DNA from: Natronohydrobacter sp.
Lineage (GTDB): Bacteria; Pseudomonadota; Alphaproteobacteria; Rhodobacterales; Rhodobacteraceae
Assembly (NCBI GenBank): GCA_030603695.1
Contig: JAUVXF010000017.1
Span: forward strand, 1-61,439
Reading direction: 5' to 3'
DNA length: 61,439 nt
The position numbers and the translations under genes are program-made. Every line of letters starts with the position of its first letter. Within the stretch, counting starts at the first letter, position 1. Positions 25,058 through 33,887 of this stretch are shown here, in pieces. The notes under the pieces were generated by a model that worked only from the letters and a program-made list of their open reading frames with translations, did not search any database and was not told the DNA's origin.

Positions 25058-25801
25058 ATGCCCAACCCCACTGCCGCCATGCTTGTGATCGGAGATGAGA
25101 TTCTCTCTGGCCGCACCCGCGATGCCAATATGCACCATCTTGCAGGCGAATTGGCCCGCCACGGGATTGATCTGTGCGAAGTGCGCATTGTTTCGGACAA
25201 GCATGAAAAAATTGTCACCGCGCTGAATGATCTGCGGGCGGAATATGACCATGTGTTCACCTCTGGGGGCATAGGCCCCACCCATGACGATATCACCGCA
25301 GATGCTGTGGCGGCAGCATTTGGCGTGGCACTGGATATCCGCGCCGATGCCCGCGAGATCCTGGCCCAGCACTATGCCCGTACAGGGCTGGAACTGAACG
25401 CCGCACGGCTGCGCATGGCACGCATCCCCGATGGGGCCAGCCTGATCGCCAATCCCGTCTCCTCTGCCCCCGGTTTCACCTTGGGCAATGTGCATGTGAT
25501 GGCAGGCGTTCCGGCCGTGTTTCAGGCCATGGTGGCCGAATGTCTGCCGGGGCTGCAAGGGGGCGCGGCGCTCTATAGCCAAAACCTGACCATCCCGCGC
25601 GGCGAGGGCGAGATTGCCGAACGCCTGAGCGCACTGGCCCAAACCTTCCCCGCGCTGGCAATCGGGTGCTACCCGTTCCAGCGCAACGGCGCATATGGCG
25701 CAACTGTGGTCGTGCGCGGGGCAGACAAGGCCCAGGTGGATGCCGCGATCGTGCAATTGGCAACGCTTTTCCCCGAAGCGACAGAGGCCAGCCCCGCATG
25801 A
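25058..25801 (+). CDS. CinA-like molybdopterin-binding-domain protein
   Basis: 247 residues containing a MoCF_biosynth (MoaB/Mog-like) domain: AAMLVIGDEILSGRTRDAN (6-24), FTSGGIGPTHDDIT (about 67-80) and MAGVPAVFQAM. This resembles the N-terminal part of CinA without the C-terminal amidase (NMN deamidase) domain. Proteins of this stand-alone type are common in Alphaproteobacteria and are thought to be nucleotide pyrophosphatase-like, but the substrate is unsettled. It overlaps the GNAT gene by four bases (ATGA). Confidence 0.85.
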   Translation: MPNPTAAMLVIGDEILSGRTRDANMHHLAGELARHGIDLCEVRIVSDKHEKIVTALNDLRAEYDHVFTSGGIGPTHDDITADAVAAAFGVALDIRADAREILAQHYARTGLELNAARLRMARIPDGASLIANPVSSAPGFTLGNVHVMAGVPAVFQAMVAECLPGLQGGAALYSQNLTIPRGEGEIAERLSALAQTFPALAIGCYPFQRNGAYGATVVVRGADKAQVDAAIVQLATLFPEATEASPA

Positions 25802-26541
25802 CCACCCCCCCTGCGGCACCCCGGCTTCTTGCCGCGCTGGAGGCCACATGGCCCGCCGCAGGATATAACCACCATGCAGGCTGGCTGCTGCGCCATGGCG
25901 CAGGCGGCGGCAAGCGCGTCAGCGCGGCCAGCCCGCTGGTGCAACAGCCCGATATACCCGCCGCCGAAACGGCAATGCGCGCGCAGGGCCAGAGGCCCCT
26001 ATTCCGGCTATGCGCACAAGACGCCGCACTTGATGCGCAGCTGGAAATGCGCGGCTATGGGCTGCGCGATCCAAGCCAGATACTTGTGGCCCCAGTGGCG
26101 GCGCTGGCCCAAAGGCCCGAACTGGTGCGCCTGTTCCCCCTTTGGCCGCCCCTGGCCATCATGCGCGATATCTGGGCCGAAGGCGGGGTCGGGCCGGAAC
26201 GGCTGGCAATCATGGGGCGCGCCAAGGGGGCAAAAACAGCGCTTCTCGCGCGCGTGTCAGACCGCGCGGCAGGCGTGGCCTTTTGCGCCCGCGATGGGGA
26301 TATCGCGATGCTGCACGCTGTGCATGTGCTGGCGGCCCATCAGGGCAAAGGGCTTGGCAAACTGATCCTGCGCGGCGCGGCAGATTGGGCGCAAGAGACT
26401 GGCGCAGAATGGATGGCGCTGGCGGTCACAACAGGAAATACCCGCGCCCGCAACCTGTATGAAAGCTGCGGGCTGCGCCCCGCTGCAAGCTACCACTACC
26501 GGGAGGAGACACAATATGACCCAGCACGTGACCGCCCTTGA
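25798..26541 (+). CDS. GNAT-family N-acetyltransferase
   Basis: 247 residues from the ATG overlapping the previous stop. The C-terminal half carries the acetyl-CoA site: VHVLAAHQGKGLGKLIL (the Q/RxxGxG/A loop) and TTGNTRARNLYESCGLRP, the final conserved strand-helix. The N-terminal half is a degenerate GNAT-like or unrelated domain. The acceptor is unknown. It sits in a tight cluster with the MoCF-domain gene upstream and the AhpD-like gene downstream, whose start lies 26 bases inside it. Confidence 0.83.
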   Translation: MTTPPAAPRLLAALEATWPAAGYNHHAGWLLRHGAGGGKRVSAASPLVQQPDIPAAETAMRAQGQRPLFRLCAQDAALDAQLEMRGYGLRDPSQILVAPVAALAQRPELVRLFPLWPPLAIMRDIWAEGGVGPERLAIMGRAKGAKTALLARVSDRAAGVAFCARDGDIAMLHAVHVLAAHQGKGLGKLILRGAADWAQETGAEWMALAVTTGNTRARNLYESCGLRPAASYHYREETQYDPARDRP

Positions 26542-27082
26542 TCTGCCCGCCATCCCGGACTTGCCGGAACGCACGGCAGAGTATCTGGCGCTTTGTGAGC
26601 AGAAAATCGGCTTCGTGCCCAATGTCTTGCGCGCGTATCTGTTTGATCTGGGCAAATTCGATGCCTTTGTGGCGATGTATAACGACCTGATGCTGGGCAA
26701 AAGCGGGCTGAGCAAACTGGATCGTGAGATGATTGCGGTGGTGGTCTCAGCGCTCAATCGCTGCTGGTATTGCCAGGTTGCCCATGGCGCGGCAGTGCGC
26801 GCGCTGTCGGGAAACCCGGCTCTGGGCGAGGCGCTGGTCATGAATTATCGCACGGCACCGGTGGATGATCGCACCCGCGCCATGCTTGATTTCGCAGCGC
26901 TTGTAACCGAGGCCAGCGCCACTGTCACAGAAGACGACCGCGCAGGGCTTCGCGAACATGGCTTCTCGGATCGTGATATTTTCGACATCATCTCTGTGGT
27001 CGGCTTCTTCTCGATGTCGAACCGGATCGCCTCGGCCAGTGGTATGCGGCCTAACCCAGAATATCATGCGATGGCGCGGTGA
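26516..27082 (+). CDS. AhpD-like peroxidase-related protein
   Basis: 188 residues from the ATG at 26516, preceded by GGGAGGAG. It has the carboxymuconolactone decarboxylase/AhpD fold, with the redox motif C83-W-Y-C86 and H90 (CWYCQVAH), and matches the peroxidase-related (TIGR01926-like) group. Such proteins reduce peroxides with a thiol donor, though most are uncharacterised. Its start overlaps the GNAT gene, so the three genes from 25058 are one operon. The 272-bp repeat starts eight bases after its stop. Confidence 0.85.
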   Translation: MTQHVTALDLPAIPDLPERTAEYLALCEQKIGFVPNVLRAYLFDLGKFDAFVAMYNDLMLGKSGLSKLDREMIAVVVSALNRCWYCQVAHGAAVRALSGNPALGEALVMNYRTAPVDDRTRAMLDFAALVTEASATVTEDDRAGLREHGFSDRDIFDIISVVGFFSMSNRIASASGMRPNPEYHAMAR

Positions 27083-27090
27083 GGCAAAGG

Positions 27091-27362
27091 GGATTGGGGG
27101 GCTGCCGCCCCCCTACGCCCCCTGCTTCAAGGGGGGCACGCCCCCCTTGAAAATCCCCGTGGATATTTGGGCCAAGATGAATTCAATGCCGCGCCGTGCT
27201 GCTTGGCCCTATCCACCTCGCAACACGGCGCTTTCACCTTGGGCGGTCATCGGGATCCCTCCCTGTACCGCACGAACAGAGTCGCACATTAACCTTAATA
27301 ATTCGTTTCATCTTGGCTTAAATATCCCGGGGGTGTGGGGGCTGGCCCCCACATGCTGCCGT
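27091..27362. repeat. 272-bp intergenic element R1, copy 1
   Basis: It is identical in length to 32648-32919 and about 97% identical, with roughly eight mismatches and no indels. Internal structure comprises the hairpins GGGGGG-CTGC-CGCCCCCC, TTCAAGGGGGG/CCCCCCTTGAA and GTGGGGGC/GCCCCCAC; a motif ending GGGCCAAGATGAA (27153-27181); and a near-inverted copy of that motif (27307-27333). It fills the space between the AhpD-like gene (plus) and the ycjF-like gene (minus), so bidirectional termination is a likely role. Confidence 0.9.
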
Positions 27363-27375
27363 AACCGCGCGCGGA

Positions 27376-28392
27376 TCAGGTTGGTTTTTGGCTGTCGCTG
27401 TCAAATAGCCCGCTGACAGCGCGGCGCATGAGCGCGCTTGTTTTGGGGCGGGGTTGAGAGTGGAAGGGCATGGGGCGGCAGATTTCCAGGGCGGCAACGC
27501 CCAGTCGGGCTGTCAGGGCGCCATTCACGACCCCTTCGCCAAAGCGGCGTGACAGTTTGGAGAGCATGCTGCCGGAGGCCAATGTGCTCATCATATCTTC
27601 ACCCACCGCCAAAGCCCCTGTTGCCAGCAGGTGCAAGATTACCCCACGCGCCAAGCGCAAGCTGCCAAGCCCGCCTGTGCGCCCGCCATAGATTTCGGCA
27701 ATGCGCCGGATCATGCGCAGATTGGTGGCGAGGGCTGCCAGAACATCTATCAGCGGCAGCGGGATCAAAGCTGTCAGCAGGGCGACTTGCCGTGCGGCGG
27801 CCTCAATCTCGCGCCGCGCCTCTATATCCAGCGGGGCCAGCAGGGTGGTTTCGGTGATATCCAGTTTTGCAGGCGCGTCCAGGTGGTCGGGCAGGATTTC
27901 TGCCAGCCTTGCGCAGGGCCAGCGCATTTCCGGGCGGGGGGTGTAGAGGGCGAGCATATCGCGGGCCAGGGCTTCGGCCGTTTGCGGTGAGGGGGCCAGA
28001 TGCGCGGCTGTTGCGCGTTTGCGCAGCGTGTCCAGCCTGCGCAGGCGCCGCAGAGCCGCCAGTTCCCGCACGGCCAGCACGAGCGCGGCCAGTCCGGCCA
28101 TCGCCAATAGCCCCAGTGCCAGCCCGCCCAGTGCGGGGACGCGCGCCATCAGCCCGGTGACGAAATCCCATGCCCAGACAGAGGCCCCCAGCACAACCAG
28201 CCCGCCCAGTGCAGACCAGCCCAGCCGCGCCCAGAGTGGCAGCCGCCGCCCTGCGGCGCGCAGGGCCAGTTGCATGGCGCGGCCATTGGGGCCAGGGGGG
28301 GCTGTGTCATCCTCTGGCGGGGGTGGGGCCGAGGCGGGATCATGCGTGGGTGGCAGGGGGTCTTCGATCAGGAGGGGTTTGTGCGGGGTCAT
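27376..28392 (-). CDS. YcjF-like (TIGR01620/DUF697) membrane protein
   Basis: 338 residues. The N-terminal 50 residues are Pro-rich and disordered, followed by two membrane helices (about 58-78 and 88-110: LGWSALGGLVVLGASVWAW, LGGLALGLLAMAGLAALVLAV). The C-terminal half holds the DUF697 region (LLTALIPLPLIDVLAALATNLRMIRRIAEIYGG). YcjF and YcjX usually occur as a pair in Proteobacteria, linked to stress regulons, with unknown function. Its ATG overlaps the ycjX stop by four bases. Confidence 0.85.
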   Translation of the reverse strand: MTPHKPLLIEDPLPPTHDPASAPPPPEDDTAPPGPNGRAMQLALRAAGRRLPLWARLGWSALGGLVVLGASVWAWDFVTGLMARVPALGGLALGLLAMAGLAALVLAVRELAALRRLRRLDTLRKRATAAHLAPSPQTAEALARDMLALYTPRPEMRWPCARLAEILPDHLDAPAKLDITETTLLAPLDIEARREIEAAARQVALLTALIPLPLIDVLAALATNLRMIRRIAEIYGGRTGGLGSLRLARGVILHLLATGALAVGEDMMSTLASGSMLSKLSRRFGEGVVNGALTARLGVAALEICRPMPFHSQPRPKTSALMRRAVSGLFDSDSQKPT

Positions 28393-29804
28393 GTCAGCAA
28401 ATCTCCGATCAGGAATTCGGCGGCTGCATCCAGCCGGATATGGGGCAGGCCATCGCCCGGCGCGCGCTGCAAGCTGGGGGGCGCAAAGCGCATGATGTCA
28501 AAATCCGCATCCAGCCAATGCGGGGCGCCTGCACGCGCCGGGCCAAGCAGTGCCATGGGATCGCTGGGCAATTCGCCGGGGTAAAGCGCGGCCTGCCGCC
28601 CTGTTGCCAGCAATGTGCCGCGCACGCAGTCCAACTGCTCTGCCCCGCGCTGATGGGTTTCTTCCACAGTGCTGCGCAGGGCGGCGATGGCCAGAGCCTG
28701 TGTGCGCGCGCCCGCAAAATCGGCCCTGTCGCGGCCCTGTCGCAGGAGGGCTGTCATCACGGCTGTCAGCCTGTCATGCTGGGTATGGTGGATATGATCG
28801 GCCTTTGTCGCGGCAAAGAGGATGCGTTCCACGCGTTTGCCACGCAAAAGCCGGGTCAGCCAGGCATTGCGCCCAGGGCGGAAGGCGGCAAGCAGCTCTG
28901 TCAGGGTGGCGCCCAGGCGATCCACGGCTTCTGGCCCGGAATGGATGGCGCCCAGCACATCGGCCAGCACGATCTGGCGGTCTATCCGGGCGAAATGGTC
29001 GCGAAAGAAGGGGCGGATTACCTGCGCCTTGTAAGCCTCGAAGCGCCGCGCCATTTCGCGCCCCAAGCTGCCGCGCGCGCCCTTGCCCGGTGGCAGCGGC
29101 ACAAAGCACAGCACCGGAGAGCCTGCCAGATCGCCCGGCAGCAAAAACCGCCCCGGTGTCAGATCGGGCAGCCCTGCCGCGCGGCTGGCCTCCAGATAGG
29201 CGGTAAAGCCATGGGCCAGCGCCTGTGCCTGCGCTTCATCATGGGGGCCATCGGGATCAGCGGCCATGATCTGCGCCAGCGCCTGTGCCGCAACGGGGCG
29301 GGTGTGCATGCGGCCCAGCACGTCGGCGGCCCATTGCGCATAGGTTTTATCCAGAAGCCCCAGATCCAGCAGCCATTCGCCGGGGTAATCGATGATATCC
29401 AGATGCCGGATTTGCGCGCCGCGCAGCCCGCCAAGCACCCCGCCGGGGCGAATGCGAAAAGACAGCCGCAATTGCGAGACATGGCGCGTGCCCTCTGGCC
29501 AGTGCGGGTCTGGCCCTGTCAGCGCGGCAAGGTGGCGTTCATAGGCAAAGCGGGGCAGGGTATCATCTGGCTGGGGTTGCAGGAAAACGGCATCTATATG
29601 GCCACCCGCCACGCCTTGCAGCCGCCCCATGCGCGCCCGATCCAGCAGATTGGCCACAAGCGAGGTGATGAACACGGTCTTGCCCGCCTGGCTAAGCCCC
29701 GTCACGCCCAGCCGCAGGCGCTGTTCCAGAAAGGTTTCCGACAGCGTATCTGCCACGCGATCCACACCGCGCAACACCCCGTCTGACAAACGACCGATGA
29801 CCAT
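28389..29804 (-). CDS. ycjX: YcjX-family P-loop NTPase (DUF463)
   Basis: 471 residues, the family's usual size. The Walker A motif is GLSQAGKT (about 36-43), and further conserved blocks are DIIDYPGEWLLDLGLL (including Walker-B-like DYPGE) and ATKADHIHHTQHDRL (NKxD-like guanine-specificity region). These mark a GTPase-like cytoplasmic protein that partners the YcjF-like membrane protein encoded downstream and overlapping. Its cellular role is not established. The start at 29804 opens directly on the conserved N-terminus. Confidence 0.9.
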   Translation of the reverse strand: MVIGRLSDGVLRGVDRVADTLSETFLEQRLRLGVTGLSQAGKTVFITSLVANLLDRARMGRLQGVAGGHIDAVFLQPQPDDTLPRFAYERHLAALTGPDPHWPEGTRHVSQLRLSFRIRPGGVLGGLRGAQIRHLDIIDYPGEWLLDLGLLDKTYAQWAADVLGRMHTRPVAAQALAQIMAADPDGPHDEAQAQALAHGFTAYLEASRAAGLPDLTPGRFLLPGDLAGSPVLCFVPLPPGKGARGSLGREMARRFEAYKAQVIRPFFRDHFARIDRQIVLADVLGAIHSGPEAVDRLGATLTELLAAFRPGRNAWLTRLLRGKRVERILFAATKADHIHHTQHDRLTAVMTALLRQGRDRADFAGARTQALAIAALRSTVEETHQRGAEQLDCVRGTLLATGRQAALYPGELPSDPMALLGPARAGAPHWLDADFDIMRFAPPSLQRAPGDGLPHIRLDAAAEFLIGDLLT

Positions 29805-30117
29805 TGCTGCCCTTTCACTATCCCGCCCTTACATAGGGGCCAGAAGGGCTGGTTGCCAGATGGGGCGAGATAGCCAGACAGGGCCAGTGCTTGCCGGGGG
29901 GGGGGTATGGGCTGCGCCAAGGCGGCGGTTTTGGGCGGTATGATGGGGCTTTGCGAGGGTTTGGGGCAGAATGCGCGCGGCAGTGACTGCGCTGTGACGC
30001 GGGCGGGGCATGGAGCGATCACGCTGCACGCAAAACCGCCCTGCGCGTGTTGCCCGACTGCCCAAAGGTTCCGGGATGATGGGCCGCTTTGGGGAGACGG
30101 TCAGGGCTGATTGCCCT
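29805..30117. other. Intergenic region without a recognised gene
   Basis: 313 bases upstream of ycjX. It contains a run of ten G residues near 29898-29907. Short frames on both strands show no recognisable protein signature. The ycjX promoter must lie here, but no convincing -35/-10 pair was identified. Confidence 0.5.
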
Positions 30118-30446
30118 GCGCGGATTCTAGGGCTGTAGCCCGCCGCGCATCGTCATGCGAGTGGCATGCCTTTGGCATGACGCCGCCCCCCGCCACGGCG
30201 ATGTAGGGGCAACCTGCGCAAAGCTTCGGTTTCATTCGGATTTGGCCGCCATAAAGCGACATAGCCCTGCGGGTGGATCGCTGCACCGCGGCCCAGTGCT
30301 GCGCAGCTTGCGACAGCGGCCCGGCATGAAGCGCTTAACCACTTGGTCAGATGGCCGCACGACGGCCCTTTGAGGCGCGGCGGCCTGCGGCCTTGAACCC
30401 GCGCTTGGTGTTCAGCGCCAACGTCCCTAACTGCTCAAACCTGCCC
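30118..30446. repeat. Dispersed intergenic repeat R2, copy 2
   Basis: It shares its start, middle and end blocks with 9546-9752 but carries about 110 extra bases before the final block (CCAACGTCCCTAACTGCTC). On the minus strand it holds a 53-codon frame from 30262 to 30101 that begins MSLYGGQIR and contains LCAGC, parallel to the frame in copy 1. It lies between ycjX and hemC. Confidence 0.7.
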
Positions 30447-30514
30447 TGCACGTTCTGCCTTCAGGCGCAGACCCTGACACAGGCTCTGCCCCGCCCAGAG
30501 GATCGGGCAAAGCC

Positions 30515-31471
30515 CTAGAGCCAGGAAAAGAAATCCGCAGGCGCACGGGCGCGCAACTGTGCCGCCAGATCGCGGCCAAGGGCTGCGCCATCGGCAAGCG
30601 CCGCGCGCCCTTCGGCAAACAGCCGCTCTGACCCGTCAGGGCGCAGGATTTCACCGCGCAACCAGATTTCGTCACCCTCTATGATGGCAAGCCCGGCAAT
30701 GGGCGTTTCACAAGACCCATCCAGCGTGGCCAGAAAGGCGCGCTCTGCCTGTAGGCGCTGGGTGGTGGCCAGATCATTCAGCGGGGCCAGCAGCGCCGCC
30801 GCGCGCTCATCCGCCGCGCGCCGTTCTATCCCGATTGCGCCTTGGGCAATCGCGGGCAACATATCTTCGGGCGCAATGGCAGAACTTGCGATTTCCTGCA
30901 TTCCCAGACGGTTTAGCCCGGCCATGGCCAGAAAGGTGCAATCGGCCACACCCTCTTGCAGCTTTTTCAGCCGGGTTTGCACATTGCCGCGAAATTCCAC
31001 CACGCGCAGATCAGGGCGGCGGCTAAGAAGCTGCGCGCGCCGGCGCAGGCTGGATGTGCCCACCACTTGCCCCGGCGCAAGATCGGCCAAACGCTGCACA
31101 TGATGCGCCACAAAGGCATCGCGCGTATCTTCGCGCGGCAAATAACAGTCCAGCACCAGCCCATCGGGTTGCAGCGTGGGCATGTCCTTCATGGAATGCA
31201 CGGCAATATCTATGCCGCCCCCCAACATCGCATCTTCGATTTCCTTGGTGAACAGGCCCTTGTTGCCAATTTCCTTCAGGGGGCGATCGGCATCTATCAG
31301 GGTGCGGTCATCACCTGTGGTCTTGATGACCACAATCTCCAGCGCGGCTTCTGGCAGGCCATGCGCGGCCATCAGCCGCGCGCGGGTCTCATGCGCCTGT
31401 GCCAGCGCCAGCGGGGAACCGCGCGTGCCAATTTTCAGGGGTTGGTCGGGGGTCGGAAACTCTGTGCTCAT
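30515..31471 (-). CDS. hemC: Hydroxymethylbilane synthase (porphobilinogen deaminase)
   Basis: 318 residues. It polymerises four porphobilinogen units to hydroxymethylbilane in haem, chlorophyll and cobalamin synthesis. C254 in LDGSCETP anchors the dipyrromethane cofactor, D96 in HSMKDMPT is the catalytic Asp, and KIGTRGSPLALAQA (13-26), VGTSSLRRRAQLL (137-149) and EFRGNVQTRLKKL are the substrate-binding blocks. It is divergent from hemE with 108 bases between starts, as is common in Rhodobacteraceae. Confidence 0.97.
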   Translation of the reverse strand: MSTEFPTPDQPLKIGTRGSPLALAQAHETRARLMAAHGLPEAALEIVVIKTTGDDRTLIDADRPLKEIGNKGLFTKEIEDAMLGGGIDIAVHSMKDMPTLQPDGLVLDCYLPREDTRDAFVAHHVQRLADLAPGQVVGTSSLRRRAQLLSRRPDLRVVEFRGNVQTRLKKLQEGVADCTFLAMAGLNRLGMQEIASSAIAPEDMLPAIAQGAIGIERRAADERAAALLAPLNDLATTQRLQAERAFLATLDGSCETPIAGLAIIEGDEIWLRGEILRPDGSERLFAEGRAALADGAALGRDLAAQLRARAPADFFSWL

Positions 31472-31579
31472 GGCACAGGATTAGCCATCCTGCGCGCGGC
31501 ACACAAGCGCAATGTGTAAACTGTGCTTGACAAAATCAGCCCGGGTTGGGACGAGAGAGGCAAAGAGATGGAGTGCCCC

Positions 31580-32638
31580 ATGACAGCTGCCGCCCCGGCC
31601 ACGGCCCAAAAAACAATCCTGCGCGCCCTTGCAGGCGAAACCCTGCCAACACCGCCAATCTGGATGATGCGCCAGGCCGGGCGCTACCTGCCCGAATATC
31701 GCGCCACCCGCGCACAGGCAGGGGATTTCCTGTCGCTGTGCTATAATCCGGAACTGGCGGCAGAAGTCACCTTGCAACCCATCCGCCGCTACGGGTTTGA
31801 CGCCGCAATCCTCTTTGCCGATATCTTGCTTGTGCCTCAGGCACTTGGCGCGGATTTGTGGTTTGTCACCGGCGAAGGGCCGCGCCTGTCCACCATCACC
31901 AATATGGCGGGCGTAGAAGCCCTGAAACCCGCAAGCGCCATCCATGACACGCTTGCCCCTGTCTATGAGACCGTAAAAATCCTGTCGCGCGAATTGCCGC
32001 AAGAGACAACGCTTATCGGCTTCGCCGGGGCGCCATGGACAGTGGCCACCTATATGATCGCAGGGCGCGGCACCCCCGATCAAGCCCCGGCCCATGCCAT
32101 GCGCGAACAGGCCCCAGAGGCATTTGACGCCCTGATTGCGCGCATCACAGAGGCCACGATCGACTACCTCTCCATGCAGATCGAGGCAGGGGCGGAAGTG
32201 GTGAAAATCTTTGACAGCTGGGCAGGCTCGCTGAAAGGCGAGGCTTTCCAGCGCTACGCGCTGGAACCCGCGCGCAAGATCATAACCGAAATCAAAGCCC
32301 GCCACCCCGGTATCCCCATCATCGCCTTCCCGCGCGAGGCAGGCGAAGGCTATATCGGCTTTGGCCCGGCCACAGGCGCGGATTGCGTGGCGCTGGATAA
32401 TTCTGTCACGCCGGAATGGGCGGCGGAACATGTGCAAAAAGATGGCTGCGTGCAGGGCAATCTGGCCTCTTCGCATATGGTGAGCGGTGGGCCGGCGCTG
32501 GTGGAGGCCACCGAGCGCGTGGTGCGCGCCTTTCACAAAGGCCCGCATATCTTCAACCTTGGGCATGGCATCACGCCGGATGCAGACCCCGAAAACGTGG
32601 CGCTGATGATCGAGACAGTGCGCAGTTTCCGGGCCTGA
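31580..32638 (+). CDS. hemE: Uroporphyrinogen decarboxylase
   Basis: 352 residues from 31580, with GGAG six bases upstream; an ATG at 31568 is an alternative. It removes four carboxyl groups from uroporphyrinogen III to give coproporphyrinogen [19 protein letters not shown] (26-41) is the signature, including R31 and R35, and D81 in [14 protein letters not shown] is the catalytic Asp. [14 protein letters not shown] and GNLASS/LGHGI blocks are also present. A TTGACA at 31527-31532 could be its -35 element, but the matching -10 is weak. The 272-bp element R1 begins nine bases after the stop. Confidence 0.96.
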   Translation: MTAAAPATAQKTILRALAGETLPTPPIWMMRQAGRYLPEYRATRAQAGDFLSLCYNPELAAEVTLQPIRRYGFDAAILFADILLVPQALGADLWFVTGEGPRLSTITNMAGVEALKPASAIHDTLAPVYETVKILSRELPQETTLIGFAGAPWTVATYMIAGRGTPDQAPAHAMREQAPEAFDALIARITEATIDYLSMQIEAGAEVVKIFDSWAGSLKGEAFQRYALEPARKIITEIKARHPGIPIIAFPREAGEGYIGFGPATGADCVALDNSVTPEWAAEHVQKDGCVQGNLASSHMVSGGPALVEATERVVRAFHKGPHIFNLGHGITPDADPENVALMIETVRSFRA

Positions 32639-32647
32639 GCGAGAGGA

Positions 32648-32919
32648 GGATTGGGGGGCTGCCGCCCCCCTACGCCCCCTGCTTCAAGGGGGGCACGCCC
32701 CCCTTGAAAATCCCCGTGGATATTTGGGCCAAGATGAAAGCAATGCCGCGCCGTGCTGCTTGGCCCTATCCACCTCGCAACACGGCGCTTTCACCTTGGG
32801 CGGTCATCGGGATCCCTCCCTGTACCGCACAAACACCCTCACACATTAACCTTAATAATTCGTTTCATCTTGGTTTAAATATCCCGGGGGTGTGGGGGCT
32901 GGCCCCCACATGCTGCCGT
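32648..32919. repeat. 272-bp intergenic element R1, copy 2
   Basis: It aligns without gaps to 27091-27362. The differences cluster in two patches (near 32740 and 32838-32848) plus one base near 32874. The hairpins and inverted CCAAGATGAA motifs are conserved (32710-32738 and 32864-32890). It separates convergent hemE and cobD, the same context as copy 1. Confidence 0.9.
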
Positions 32920-32948
32920 GAGCACAAGGTTTGGTGAGAGAGATGATC

Positions 32949-33887
32949 TCAGAGCACGGCAAGGCCCAGAAGGCCCGTTGCCAGCGCAATCATCGCACGG
33001 CGATAAAGCGCCAATCCTGCCAGCAGCGCCTGTGGTTGGGGATCGGGGGCTGTTTCATTCAGCCAGGGTTCCTGTGCGATCCGGTTGGCATAGATGCGTG
33101 GCCCTGACAGGCGCACATGCAGCGCCCCTGCCATTGCGGCCTCTGGCCAGCCTGCATTGGGCGATCTGTGGGCGCGCGCATCGCGCCACATCACGGTCAG
33201 GGCCAGTTTTGCGCGCCGTCCCGTGGCAAGCGCGAGGATCAGCCCTGTCAGCCGCGCGGGGATAATATTCAGCGCATCATCCAGCCGCGCGGCGGTTTTG
33301 CCAAAATCCTCAAAGCGCTCTGTTCTGTGGCCGATCATGGAATCCATGGTATTCACGGCCTTATAGATGGCAATCCCTGGCAGCCCGGCTACCACCCCCC
33401 AGAACACAGGTGCGACAATCCCATCAGAGGTGTTTTCGGCCAGGCTTTCCAGCCCTGCGCGGCCGATGCCTGCGCTATCCAGCTGTGCCGGGTCGCGCCC
33501 TACGATCATGGCGACTGCGGCGCGTGCAGCTGTCAGATCGCCAGTGGCGAGCGGGCGGGCCACCGCCATGACGTGATCATGCAATGCGCGTGCGGCGATC
33601 AGCGGCCAGGCCAGCACAGCGCCAAGGATAACGCCCCAAGCCCCGTCGGGTAGCAGCCATTGTGCCCCTGCGGCTGGCAGCCCTGCGGCCAGTGCCACCA
33701 GCACAACCACCAGCGCGCCTTTGGCGCGGCGGTGCCGGGCGGGGCCATGGTTCCAGCGCTGTTCCAGCGCTGTGATTAGCCGCCCAAGCCATGTGACGGG
33801 GTGGCCAATGCGTGCATAGATCCATGCGGGCCAGCCCAGAGCCGCATCTATCGCCAGGGCCAGGGCCATAAGTGCGGCGGTGCTCAT
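32949..33887 (-). CDS. cobD: Adenosylcobinamide-phosphate synthase (CobD/CbiB)
   Basis: 312 residues from the ATG at 33887, overlapping the phosphatase stop (ATGA); the frame extends further upstream only through that gene. It is an inner-membrane protein with several hydrophobic segments that attaches the aminopropanol arm to cobyric acid. Conserved blocks are GHPVTWLGRLI (27-37), ESLAENTSDGIVAPVFWG, YKAVNTMDSMIGHR and SPNAGWPEAAMAGAL. It belongs to a two-gene unit with the histidine phosphatase, opposite cobU-cobT-cobS. Confidence 0.94.
   Translation of the reverse strand: MSTAALMALALAIDAALGWPAWIYARIGHPVTWLGRLITALEQRWNHGPARHRRAKGALVVVLVALAAGLPAAGAQWLLPDGAWGVILGAVLAWPLIAARALHDHVMAVARPLATGDLTAARAAVAMIVGRDPAQLDSAGIGRAGLESLAENTSDGIVAPVFWGVVAGLPGIAIYKAVNTMDSMIGHRTERFEDFGKTAARLDDALNIIPARLTGLILALATGRRAKLALTVMWRDARAHRSPNAGWPEAAMAGALHVRLSGPRIYANRIAQEPWLNETAPDPQPQALLAGLALYRRAMIALATGLLGLAVL

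Noticed and set aside
28170-29786. 538-codon frame antisense to ycjX
   Set aside because: Cys/His/Gln-rich shadow composition, while ycjX on the other strand has a full set of motifs.
31481-32566. 361-codon frame antisense to hemE
   Set aside because: Shadow of hemE; no domain and no start signal.
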